64,000 nucleotides of DNA, taken from Trichuris trichiura. Its lineage: Eukaryota; Nematoda; Enoplea; Trichinellida; Trichuridae. Numbering within the stretch: the stretch's first letter is position 1; each line of letters starts with the position of its first letter. The notes below the pieces were generated by a model. It did not search any database and had not been told where the DNA came from. It saw nothing but the letters and a program-made list of their open reading frames with translations. Shown here one piece after another: positions 25,196 through 36,060 of this stretch. The stretch spans positions 1 to 64,000 of the forward strand of contig JBAJFE010000055.1 of the NCBI GenBank assembly GCA_037903355.1. The letters are read 5' to 3'. The translations under genes were made by a program, and so were the position numbers.

Positions 25196-25272
25196 TGACC
25201 TCTCCCCAATTCCTATTGTCACGTGTGCCTATATAATACCATTCGGAGAATAACAACTCCTCCACCACCTCA

Positions 25273-25300
25273 CTGACGACGGAACTAGAGCGTTCCGAAA
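25273..25300 (+). ncRNA. Hammerhead-like ribozyme core in PLE1 3' end
   Basis: CTGACGA, then a stem GGAAC/GTTCC with a 6-nt loop, then GAAA. This fits the conserved hammerhead core CUGANGA-stem II-GAAA. Stems I and III are not clear by eye. Hammerhead motifs are known from Penelope-like elements in many animals. Activity is unproven. Confidence 0.45.
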
Positions 25301-25485
25301 GCTTTGAACATTAAAAAGTTGAGTGTATTGATATCTGTACATTTTCTTAATAACGGCTCATCCATCCGTTGGTAGAGCAGTTGTTTTAGTTTAATTACAG
25401 ATAACAGCATAACGAAAAACGGGAAAAGCCGTAGAAGACCTTACAACCATGAAAATACAGCCCGTTTTCAAGAGTGTATTACATT

Positions 25486-26755
25486 ATTACGAGAACTTTT
25501 GCGCGGAGAGGTCTTTAGGCAAAAGTATGGTGGTCTGACGCGGAATTGCCCAAAATAGCTCTTATTAATAATACGAACAGTAGGAGCGTCTGCGGGCGTA
25601 ATTATTGCCATAACAAACTACACTGCGCAAACTGAACGAGTTGACGCTTTTGGTCAACAGCTGTTTAGTTTGCTTTTATTAATGGAGAACAGACGGCACG
25701 TCTGCACGGCAGGGCAATTTAACAAGCTTTAAGCTTAAAGTGTTTAAGAAAAGCAAAAAAGAAAAATTTGAAAAGACTCGAAAGCAATGAATAGCAACGT
25801 TTCTTAGGAGCGACAAAGAATACGCTTTACAGCGTACAAACAAAGTTGAAATGCGGCGAAACCGAGAAAACAACTCGTAGGCGAATTCTGTTTCCAGAAT
25901 GGATTATGTGGTCTGAAACGTTGCGCGCAGCTGCTAAGTGTAAATAACTTTGCGAAATCTTAGCAAAACGATTAGTCCGATACGAGTAAAGCAGAACGAA
26001 TAATTTACCACCCTCTGGTAAAAGAAATACAACCTTGAACTGCGGCTTTTGGCTTCCGAACTATTTAGTTTTTGGAAATTAATAGATAAAAAGTAAAATT
26101 TCTACATCCCCGCGCTGACTCTCAGTCTAAACATTTTTCCATTAGCAATATTTAGATCCTCTCATTGCCGCCTGGAAGGTCAGAGAAATGCAGGTTCCTT
26201 TTTGGAAAATACACCGTCAACTTGTTGTGCCTTCACTGCCGGTTATCCCATTCTGCCTTTAGTTAAGTCTGAGCCAAAACACAGGCCTTATGTCTAAGCT
26301 TAGGTTTAGGTAAGGGCGGAACAGGATGGTCGACAAACCTACAGTATGACGATGAGGATTAACAAACAAGATCGCAGTATTCTTTTGGAAAAGCATTATA
26401 CGCCGGCCATCCGCCGAACTATTGTACCTGATGGCTCACTGGTGGGACGTCAAGTGGTCAACTGACGCTTAGGGCGAACAAAAAGTCATTCGTAATGCGG
26501 AAGCGTTTTGGAAATTGATAAAAAGGTACACAGCTTATAGCAACGCATTTAAATTTAACATGCTGATAATTTAATGGGAATTCAAACTGGATGTCGGAAA
26601 AGTTATACATGCAGTATCGGCAAATAGATACCGTAAAACGTGATTTGCAAGTTAGAATCTTTTACTGCCCCAAAATTTTCACCAATTTAACCAGCAGCTG
26701 CTTAAAAAAGGTTTTTGGCGCGTTTTCTTGCGAAACATTTTTTCTCGCTGCTAAA
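25486..26755. other. Noncoding stretch with foldback repeat
   Basis: AT-rich sequence without a recognisable gene. It contains the foldback repeat copy at 26240-26360, preceded at about 26183 by cagagaaatgcaggttcctt, a short sequence shared with about 28009 and 63712. The last 200 bp would be the promoter of the next gene. Confidence 0.5.
26240..26360. repeat. Dispersed foldback repeat, copy B
   Basis: The left arm ggttatcccattctgccttt and the right arm aagggcggaacaggatgg are approximate inverted copies. Ctaagcttaggtttagg-like sequence lies between them and acagtatgacgatga follows. Same family as copies A, C and D, but with the arms in the opposite order to copy A. Confidence 0.6.
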
Positions 26756-27439
26756 ATGGATACGAAGTCGAAAAAGCGACGACTGGCGCAATCTTTGCAA
26801 CGGGTTCGTTGTCAGCGTAAATGCTTGACCGGCTTGATGGAATTACGACGCAGGCGAGCTGAGCAGCAGCTCTTTACGCCGTTAGAAGCTGGTACCAACG
26901 CATCGCCGTGAAACTGGTGAAAAGCGCATTCGTTGTTGTCTTTTTAGGCGGGAAGGAAACGGACGCCGAATTTGAGTACAAATGCGCTCGAACGCTAGCC
27001 TGCATTGATCGCCTTGAAGAAAAGCTGAATTTGATGAGCCAGTCATTGGTAAAAAGGCAAAAAACTAAACAGGAGCCAAAGCGAGAAGTTGATACGCGGG
27101 ATCACTTCATGCGTCTCCTTTTCGGAAGGGAAAAAGGCAGGTAACTTTTTAGAATGTGTTTCATTCGCATTATGCTTCCTTTTGTTAAAGATTTCTCAAC
27201 TACGATTTCTACGGATACTTTAATCAGGCGTAGGTAAGGCGTTCCGTTTATGTCCTCATTACCTGTTCTTCTTAGTCTTTTGGCTGTCGAAACGCATTTA
27301 ACATTTCAGATTGGCGTGGGATCGCTTTGCAACCTTCAGACTGGATGATCCATGTGCTTCTGTACCTCCGTCATTTTGGATTCTTCCACCCGAACAGGAT
27401 TCGAGCTGGAGTGAAGAGGTTGTGCCTGCGACCCCCTAA
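26756..27439 (+). CDS. Small basic coiled-coil protein, possibly U11/U12-59K (PDCD7) like
   Basis: Three exons keep frame: 26756-26891, 26948-27140 and 27310-27439 (152 aa). Introns of 56 and 169 bp have GT donors and TTTTTAG/ATTTCAG acceptors. The N-terminus is strongly basic (MDTKSKKRRLAQ...QRKCLTGLMELRRRRAEQQ). A helical segment follows (CARTLACIDRLEEKLNLM), then a basic QKTKQEPKREVDTR. The C-terminus has a tryptophan/proline pattern, LAWDRF...DDPCASVPPSFWILPPE...SSW. That pattern recalls the C-terminal tail of PDCD7, the 59-kDa protein of the U11/U12 minor spliceosome. The match is from memory and the protein is short for that family. If the identification fails, it remains a hypothetical nuclear-type protein. 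Confidence 0.55.
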
Positions 27440-28034
27440 AAAACAGGACAAGGTCCATCCCGCTGAATGAATTCATTTTTAAAATAAAATTCTCCCAATC
27501 TCAAAAATTCTTTAGCCGTTGGTAGCATCTGTTGTTCCTTTGGCTAACTGAGCGAACTCGAACAACTGTGAACGATGCTGTACGTTTTTCTATTCTCGAT
27601 CTCTTATGCATTTAAGATTTAAATAAAAGATTATCACAACGTCGAGGTGTCTTAACTTTTGCTTTTACAACTGCTTACAGTGGAGAATAATTTCGTTCAG
27701 CGCTTCTTCAACGGCTGCGGAAAGAAGGTATAACTGAAGGTTAAATCAAGCCGACTGGCAATACGAAAAATTAATTGTTTCATTGCGTCGGCCAATCGAT
27801 TGTGCTCCATGAAGCAGATGATACAATTTGTTAAGCCTCCGGAAGGTTATACTTTTTCTACATCATATTTACTTTAAAGAGTTGCGCTGTTCATTATATG
27901 GGCTTGAACAGCGTTTTTCAAATAATAACTTAATGATCATCAGTTTGGATTCTTTAAAGGCCGCGTAAAATCTTTAAACTGGGCTTGTCGGTAATGCGCT
28001 CTAATGTCAGAAGAATGCAGGTTCCTTTCTGTTA

Positions 28035-28190
28035 AGTACGCGACTATCCCGTCCTGCTTTTATTAGCCAGCATGCAGGCTATATGGCCTTATTCTTACTT
28101 AAGCCTAATTTAAAAATATAAGCCTTATGCTTACGTTGATATTTAGGAAATGGCGGAGCAGGATGACCAGGAAAACTACAGTATGACGAA
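28035..28190. repeat. Dispersed foldback repeat, copy C
   Basis: It starts with actatcccgtcctgctttta and ends with ggcggagcaggatgacc...ctacagtatgacg, with taagcc/ggctta-type sequence between. The arms are imperfect inverted copies. Related to copies at about 3134, 26240 and 42780. Confidence 0.55.
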
Positions 28191-28816
28191 AAGAAAAAAA
28201 ACCAAGACCCATTTAAACTTGCGGGTGCACGAAAATCGCCGGCTCAAGCTGAAAGTAAGTTGAAGTGGCGTTCTACTTGCCCTACTTGATTCTTCAATTT
28301 TGCTTCCTCAAAACTGGCGCTGCGAATTATGAGTACGTCAGATCGTCAGTGCTCTGCGTCAAGTAAAGGACGAAGAGAACCGCGTAAACGTTCATGAGCT
28401 AAAATGAAAGACAACAATAGCGAATGTAAAACTCAGAATAACGCGACTAACGCTGACTTCCGAGTTCATTAATTCCAAGAACCTTCTAAGACAATGTTTT
28501 TATGAATTGAAATTTTACATGCTGACTGTTACTCAAAATGGGTTTTTAAGAGATCTGACGAACATTGTAGCGTTCGGTTAGCGCTGTCAGGCTTACGGTT
28601 CCCTTATGAATGAATGCAGGTTCGTAGAGGCACTAAGAAAAAGTAACTACAATTGAACGTAACCCATTAAGCAACTCAAACCACCGCATTGAAGTTCAAA
28701 TGTTGTCATAAACTATCGAGATAGCATCCGGGTATGCTCCCTACAGAATATGCACTTCCATGTTTAGATCATTTTTTACTTATTTGGGCTTGCGGTAAAA
28801 AACACGTGTCATCGGT

Positions 28817-29206
28817 TGTGTTTTCGGTTAAGACATTGCTGTTTTTGTCTAAATGCGTGTTATGTATTTGAAGATACCGCTGCCTTATTTCCTAGCACGC
28901 ACATTTGCCTCATCACTTCACACCTGCATGCATTCCTTACGCACATGAACGCCCTCAGCGTTCGTGACCGCTCCATTAATCCCCTTTGCATGCTTGAGTC
29001 GGTTTCTGTTAACCCTGTGAAAGAGCTGACTCACTCATCTCCCCTTGTAGCTATTTATGAGACTGTTCAACCCGTCTGGCAGTCTCTGTCTGGGTTTCTC
29101 GTCTCTAACGTCTGTACTCCGCGTGATAACTTATACTCAATAAACAGTTATTGGTATGTCTCAGAGTGTGCTGTCAGCAGCAAAGCTAAGACACAACAAT
29201 GCGGTT
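28817..29206 (+). repeat. Possible solo LTR-like sequence
   Basis: About 390 bp of pyrimidine-rich sequence beginning TTGTGTTTTCGG and ending AAGACACAACA, so the ends are short inverted repeats. There is an AATAAA signal at about 29140 near the 3' end. No matching target duplication was found and no second copy lies in the window. A 138-codon ORF across it resembles nothing known. Confidence 0.2.
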
Positions 29207-30068
29207 CGAAAATTAAGGTACGGCATATATAATGCAGCTGAAACAAAAGGATTACTTTCTCGTCGCCGCTACTTTTTACGGTAACTGCTCTTGGTTAAAT
29301 AGGAGTCCACTTTGGTTTATGCTTAAGCAGCACACACTTATCATGACCTCTAAAGGGCTATAAATAGTAGGAACTTAAATTTCGCATTGTTTCACCTGCA
29401 TTCTTTTACCGTACTGTACATTCCGGGGCGCATTTTGACAAGATGTACTAATTATTGCCGTCGAGCACTGGGCGTAGCTTCTCTGTTAGCGCATAATATG
29501 TTTTTGTAGCTGACCTCATAGCAAACCGGTTTGATTTGGAAAAATAAGCACAAAACCACATTATACCTTTCCTACGGCGCGGAAAACGTTTAACCAAACT
29601 TCTAGCTTGCGTAAGCGTGAACCCTTTGGAAAGCACCCTCAATTAATATGCCCGTTGGTGATTAAGTTTGCCACTTCAAAGTTTTAATGCACGCACGTTC
29701 GAGTTTATTGTCGAGGAGTGTCTATGAAAAAATTCAGATGATTTTAGCGTCAAACAGACAATACGCCTCAAAGTGCTCAAATTTTTCCGTACGCGGATGG
29801 TTAGTTTTACATACGCCATAACAACATCGCAGCTTACATGAACGTACCTGAGCATCATACTAAGCATGTGACGATATTTCTGCTGTGCGAGTGCGAATGC
29901 AGGAAGTGGTTTTATTTCTGCCCGTTTTGCCGTTTAGATGTTCGTCGGCTGGGGAATTTATTGAACGCTCTTTTATTTAATTATTGTAGTTTTCTTCTAA
30001 AAAATTCAGAGAGAATGTCTTTACACGTTGAAGAGATAACATTTGGCAATTTTAAGCTTACCCAGGTA

Positions 30069-33000
30069 ATGGCAGCGAATGATTTGAGCGGTTCGAAATC
30101 AGCGCGGTCGTCGGCCGACAGCGAAGGACCAGGTTTGTAAACAAGCTGTTGTGATCCAATGTTGATTGTGGTTGCTTAGATATTTGCCGAGTCTGCCGAA
30201 TGGAAGCCACCCCGGAAATGCCGTTGTACTATCCATGTCTTTGCACGGGTAGCATTAAGTTTATTCATCAAGAATGGTGAGTAGCGTTACGACAAAAATA
30301 CTTCCGTTTCATTAGGTCGCAAATTGTTTGTCATTTCAGTTTAACGCAATGGCTAAAGCATAGTAAGAAGGAAATGTGCGAATTGTGCAGTCACAAGTAC
30401 GAGTTTATGCCGGGTAGAAATGACCACTTTTACGGCCGGAGTACTGGCGTCATACAGGCATTTTTTAATTTAAGTTTACCATCCAGACATGCCGGTTCGA
30501 CTGCCTTTCATGGAAGTAGTTGCGGGATTTACGAAAAACGCCCTGCAGGTTGTTCGCTGCTGGTTGCATTTGACCTTGGTGCTGGCAGTATGGCTTGGTG
30601 TCGTTCCTCTTGCTGCATGTAAATCCCATTCGTAGGCGGATGAATCACTTGTTGCTGAAAAAAAAATGTTTTCCAGGTCGGCTGAATAGACTTTTGTTTC
30701 GTGGAACGCTGAACTCGCTGATAACTCTTCCGTTCGATATGCTTTCGCTGTACGTTATTTCCCCTTTGGCAGCTTGAAAAAAAAAATTCATTTTGATTTT
30801 TGCAGAAAAAATATCATGGCGGACTTCGTACAAGGCGTTATCATCATTACAGTCACCATGTGTGCCTTCGTTTCTTTGATATGGCTTCGAGAGCAAATAC
30901 TTCAGGACAGATTTCACGTGTTGTTGGACCAACCTCCCGCGCAAGCTCTGGTAGTCATTTTTGTCAAATTTCACTATCTGCTGCCGCCATAGTTGTTAGT
31001 CAACGCAAACTGCGCGCAGTTGTTTTCAGCTTGCAAATTTGAACTCCCTTGCGGCTATCACAATGCGCGCCGTCAATTCTTTGTCAGAACTTTTTCCTAC
31101 CGTATTCTCCATAAATAGTTTGCAGGTTACTATTTTTAAAAAGCTAAAACTTTCGTATAGTTGAAGCGCCTGAAGGTTCGCGGTCTTTTCCCTCTCTAGA
31201 ATATTCCTTAGCCATGAAGTACGAGCCCTTCAGCGTTCTAGATAACCGTTTATCATTTCTTTAATTTCTCAGATATTTAAGAAGCAACACTAAGTCAAAG
31301 TCTGCGAGCATTGGCGTAGAAGCTTAGTTGCTGCCTACTGTATTCCCATTTTTGTAACAAAGAAATACTACTCTAATAGCTCTTGTATGTACAGCATATC
31401 CTTGCCCACAAAGATAGGCATAACACGAATTTGGAGTTGGTCTGTTTGTCAGCGGATAGACAGAGTCAGCTTGTGTTTCCATGTTGTCATTTCATTGCTA
31501 AACAACTAAACGACCTAACATGCATGCATAGGTGCAGGAACAAGAACTTATCGAAGACATGGATGGTTTTGAGGCTGACGATGAAATGGACCATCGGCCT
31601 CGTCCAGGCCGTGCTGCCGCTAACGCCGCCAATGACAATCCTCAAGGTAAGCTTTCAAATTTTTAAATTTAGCTACCTGCCGCTTTTTTTATATCAATTC
31701 ACCTCGGGCGAAATGTTTTAGACGAAAACCAATGGCAAGTGTTTGAACTGGATCGAGCCGCCGAGGAGCTCACCTGGGAGAGATTGTTCGGCTTGGATGG
31801 ATCGCTGATCTTTTTGGAACATGTTTTCTGGGTGATATCCTTGAACGCGGTGTTCATATTGGTTTTCGCCTTTTCTCCCTACTATGTTGGCCACGTGGTT
31901 GCCTCCAGTCTTAATGTTGTCTCCTACATGAAGTTGGCCTATTTTGACAACCTTGTCACCACCCTTTTTGGTTACTGCATTATTGCCGCCGCGTGCGCGG
32001 CGGCTCATTCGATTTGCGGAGCTTTGCGTATTACCAGGTATTTTCCGCGTATAATTTTCCCATCGCTGTCAACGTCACTAATTTTGCTCAATTGCAGAGC
32101 GTATCGTTCCGTAGGATTGATTTACCTTATTTTGAAGGTATTCCTTCTGGTTTTGGTAGAAGTGGGCGTGTTTCCACTGTTCTGCGGCTGGTGGCTGGAC
32201 ATGTGCTCCTTGGTACGCATTTTTAGCATTGCACCAACGGTATACTCATTTCCCGCTTTGTTCATTGTAGCCCTTGTTTGCCGCGACGGCGGATGATCGT
32301 TGGAGAAACTTTTACGCTGCGCCTGAGATGTCCGTCTTTCTGCATTGGCTAGTCGGCATGGTGTTCGTCTACTATTGCACTTCTTTCATATTGCTCCTTC
32401 GCGAGGTGGTGCGACCCGGTTTGCTATGGTTTCTACGCAACGTCAACGACCCCGACTTTAATCCAATCCAAGAAGTAGGCTGACCGTTTTTTAATCTCAT
32501 GCGCCTGTAGGGGGCGCAACATTCGCTAATGCAATATGCAAAAAAGCTTTTATCTAAAACGTGCGACTTTTCGACAACCCAAATAGCGCGTATTTTATGC
32601 AAATATGTTTAGCTTATCTTTTTTCTTCCTAGATGATCCAGTTCCCGTTGGTGCAACACGTGCGACGTTTTCTCGCATCGGTGGTTCGTTGTTTACTTGT
32701 CAACTTTTCTTTCACTGCCTCTGTGTTGACGAGCTTTGTTTTCAGCTTGTCTTCGGAGTTATAATACTTACATCCGTATACTGCCCATTCCAACTGATTC
32801 TCATATACGTGCCTAACGTTCTTCCCTACTCGCTAACTATGGACAAGTAAGCGGAGTCTCCAGTTTTTTGCTCTCGTAATAATCGGTCATGTTTATAGCA
32901 ATGTTCGCCTAAGCTCGCTGGCCTTAGAAATGGTGTTCCTACAGGTTGTTCTGCCATCGTTGTTGGAGCAAGGTCATACGCGTTACATACTGAAAGGCTT

Positions 33001-34548
33001 TGTTCGTTGTTGGTGTCGCGTGGTTGGTTACACGCTCGATCTGACGGACTATCTGTTGCCGGCCGAAGAACATCCGGTTGGCATTAGGCCAATTTTTTTT
33101 GCATATTTTATTTATTGCTTTCAGGGCGCGCGTGAACGCATTGCCGGCCAAAGGGCCGACGGTGTCAACCGTCGCAACGCACCTGCCGTAGTGAACGAAG
33201 ACGGATTTGGTCAAAATGAAGAAGACGGCGAAAGAAATCTTGGCGCCGCTCACCACGCGTTGTTGGTCGGTGGTCACGTGAGCAGCGGTTTTCAACCTTA
33301 CCGAAGGTCGTCGTTTTTCCTTATTCGAGTATACGGATTTTTTTTGCGTATGCAAATTTAATTTTCAACATTTCGCTTTGCAGATAATTGCCTTGCTCGT
33401 ACTGGTCTGCTTGACAGTGCAGCTCGGCAGCGTTCTACTGCTTACCGTTCCTGGTAATGCCATTTATGGAATGTAATGCTATAAAAGGCGCAATCCTTTT
33501 TTTTCAGTAACCATTGGCAGGCAAAGTATAGCTTTGGTCATTGGCCAGAGAGGTTGTCACGACTTGTATACGTTGGGATGCGGCTTGTATGTTTGCTGGA
33601 TAATACTTCGATTGGCCTTGAAACTCTTGGAGTTCTTCCCTCAAGGCTTGGCAGCCTTCTTCGTAGCCGCAAGGCAATGGCTTGGCACGGTAACACTTCC
33701 ATCGCCCGCAGGGTTATGCAAATTGCGTCATAAGTCATTGTTGCCCAGACTTTGATACATTTCCTACGATATACGACCGCCGGCTTCGCCCTATTTGGTG
33801 TGGTTGCTTTGGAAGTGGGTTTGCTATTGGACTTGATGGTCATCGTTCCATGGCGAGTGCCCACATACAGTACTCGAATTATCTGCCTTCCAGCGGTTGA
33901 GACGAGATTGCGTTTTTGTTTTTTTTTCCATAAGATTGTTTTCATTTCAGAATTGGGTGTTGGGCGTATTCCTGTGCAAACTGATATTCGCCGTCATTTA
34001 CATGGGTCCCGATGGTCAACTAAGGCGACACTTTGAACGAGTAAGCTTTTGCTTTTATTTCCAAGCTCTTATTCGTCTTCCGTCAGTTGTATCAAGACGG
34101 ACAGCGCAACTTTGGTTTGTGGGCGTTTCTCGAGCAGTTTGCTATTCCGCTGGCCATGTCTTTTGGCTTCCTGCTGTCGTTCCCGTACGTACTGGTCAAC
34201 GGTGTCCTTCCCTATTTTGGTAAGCGGCAATTTTGCAAGTACAACAAAACCTACGAAAAGTATCGTCACTTTCAGGCGTAAGCGCAAAGAAACGTGTGTT
34301 GTATCAAAAATTCATATACCCGGCCACCTTGCTGCTTATGGCATTATCGGCATTTTTGTACTGGCAGTATCAGCAGCTGAAAAAGTTGATTGTCAAAATT
34401 CGAAATGATAGGTAATTTGGTAGTTGTTTTTTTAACATGTTTATTTCATGTGAACTACTGCTTTCTTTTTTTTTTCAGGTACCTAATTGGCTTAACGTTG
34501 GTCAACTGCGATGCAAAGCGCCCAACTGCTACTGTCGGTAGCCAGTAA
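30069..34548 (+). CDS. MARCHF6: MARCHF6/Doa10 ER membrane E3 ubiquitin ligase
   Basis: Polytopic RING-CH ubiquitin ligase of ER-associated degradation. Twenty-one exons: 30069-30132, 30180-30276, 30340-30413, 30475-30618, 30677-30749, 30806-30950, 31532-31646, 31722-32037, 32098-32212, 32271-32474, 32633-32683, 32746-32846, 32899-33076, 33125-33328, 33384-33453, 33508-33689, 33749-33895, 33951-34040, 34087-34219, 34276-34411 and 34479-34548. They sum to 902 aa, close to the roughly 910 of vertebrate orthologues. The C4HC3 RING-CH reads CRVC...[14 protein letters not shown]...CELC. An acidic linker ([18 protein letters not shown]) leads to the conserved [17 protein letters not shown] and the TD region. 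Later landmarks are [24 protein letters not shown] and GCGLYVCW. The introns after exons 8 and 13 (60 and 48 bp) are stop-free and divisible by three. The exon 6/7 junction is the least certain. Confidence 0.95.
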
Positions 34549-36060
34549 ACTGTTTCAACGTTTGCCGGTGACCTATGAATGGGATATCCCCTCAGCATAC
34601 GTCGCACATGTGCTGTCCATCTATTTCTCTCTCTCCCTCTCTCTCTCTCTGTCTCTGTGTCTCTTCTATGCCATTAATGACGATGCAATGTTTGTTCGTA
34701 CCCCTGTGACGTAGGGCGGCCAACAGTGTTCATCCATAGCGCCCTTGATGTATTGCCTTTTTTTGGCATTACGTTTAAAGAGCGAAAAAAATGTTTTGCA
34801 CCTTTTCATCTCTACCGTCCCAGGAGGTCACAGCGTTTTACAATGGGCCGTAACAATTACGTAAAATACTGTCCTTTTTTTCTAAAGAAAAATCTTGACA
34901 ACGCAAAATGGTCTTTATGGTTTGTGAATTCTGGTAAAAAGTGCTTTCGGTTCTTTCCGTTATCTTTAGATGGCAACAACTTGTGCAATAAAACGTTGAG
35001 CCGGTTGATCACGTCGGCTTTGCACGCGCGCTGTCGTCACGCCTTTCGGCCTTGTTGCGAGTAAGTCTCATTTGCATATGCTTACGCCTCTTACAAGTTG
35101 GGACGACAAAAGGGTTCCCCTAAAGGCGACTTCTTTTGTCTTACTTCGCTCTTAAACAACAGCGAACATTATCGCGCGTATGCAGTGAAGATATGAACTT
35201 ATCAACATAGTGAGTCTGAAGCTCTTTTCTTTCTTTGCTAATAAAAAAAATTTGCATATGTAAATTTGTTTTCGTCCTGTCTGACTTTATGCAATCCATG
35301 TCCGGCAGCATTTCGCTTGCAAGCTGTAATACGTAAAAAAATTTGCATTCGCTAATTTGAACTAGTGACGTCATAGTTTATTCAAATTTTCAAGTTTGTT
35401 GACGCGTCGCTAGTTGCTGTTTATCTTATCAGTTGCCGTTCGTTACGTCACGGCGTCTGTTGTTTATCTCGTTTGTAGGGTAGGTTGTTTGTGTAACCTA
35501 CTTACTTTTAACCGCTGTCGCGATCTGCCTGTCACCGTAACACCTTATAAGGGCCTTTGCCTATTCGACAAGCTTCGTCCCTTCCGTGTTGCATTGCAAA
35601 AGTAGGAAGGACGACCTCAGGTTGAACATATGTTTTTTTCAAGTGTTTCCGTCGCGTCAGTTCTTTAAAGGAAGCTTGAAATTTGCATATTGAGGTAAGC
35701 AACGATAGGTTTTAATTTCAACGTTGTCCTTATGCTTTAACGGCGAATTGTAGCAGGGCGGTTTGTTGTCGTGTATTCATTTTTTTCTAGCTTGCATATA
35801 CGGCGTAGTTGGAAGTGCCGAATAACGTCTTCCCTTTTAACGTTGCGGTTTGAAAGCGCTAAGCTAATTATTGCCTTTCCGAAAGGTACCGAAACTGAAT
35901 TTTTTAAGAATTACCTGTTATGGTGAATTGCCGCCAACGTGAACAAGTAACAATTAGCCACGTAGCGGACGGGGACAAGGCGGGAATGAATAATTGAAAA
36001 ATAATCAGCGTCGTAAAAATAGCGGAGAGGTTGTTTATCTAATGACGTCATTTTTGGCAT
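34549..36060. other. Intergenic stretch between MARCHF6 and calreticulin 3' ends
   Basis: The two genes converge here. It contains the MARCHF6 3' UTR with a CT-rich microsatellite (34625-34665) and otherwise short ORFs that match nothing. No RNA gene was identified. Confidence 0.5.
34625..34665. repeat. CT-rich microsatellite
   Basis: A run of CTCT/CTGT units directly downstream of the MARCHF6 stop codon, probably in its 3' UTR. Confidence 0.8.

Larger units (their letters stand above)
23646..25472 (+). mobile_element. Penelope-like retroelement PLE1, 5'-truncated
   Basis: A 1.8-kb insertion bounded by the 13-bp target-site duplication agtgtattacatt at 23633-23645 and 25473-25485. The left 53 bp (23646-23698) is an exact inverted copy of 25396-25448, followed on the right by a short tail ending CCCGTTTTCAAG. 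Between them is a Penelope-type reverse transcriptase followed by a GIY-YIG endonuclease. Coding similarity begins only in the middle of the RT, just after the left inverted repeat, so the 5' half is missing. The 3' region carries a hammerhead-like motif near 25273. PLEs with inverted terminal (pLTR-like) repeats and GIY-YIG domains are well known. This copy is dead. Confidence 0.9.
27440..30068. other. Noncoding stretch, 2.6 kb, with repeats
   Basis: No conserved exon found. It contains foldback repeat copy C (28035-28190), with the shared 20-bp sequence cagaagaatgcaggttcctt just before it (28009), and an LTR-like segment at 28817-29206. The final part (about 29.8-30.07 kb) is upstream of MARCHF6 and probably holds its promoter. 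Confidence 0.45.

Noticed and set aside
25355..25400. tRNA-like ccgttggtagagcagttgtt
   Set aside because: Lies in the PLE1 3' region next to its inverted repeat, with no B box or cloverleaf.
28816..29232. 138-codon plus-strand ORF
   Set aside because: Overlaps a pyrimidine-rich LTR-like sequence with AATAAA. The protein resembles nothing known.
30645..30974. 109-codon minus-strand ORF and other antisense ORFs inside MARCHF6
   Set aside because: Antisense shadows of confirmed MARCHF6 exons and introns.
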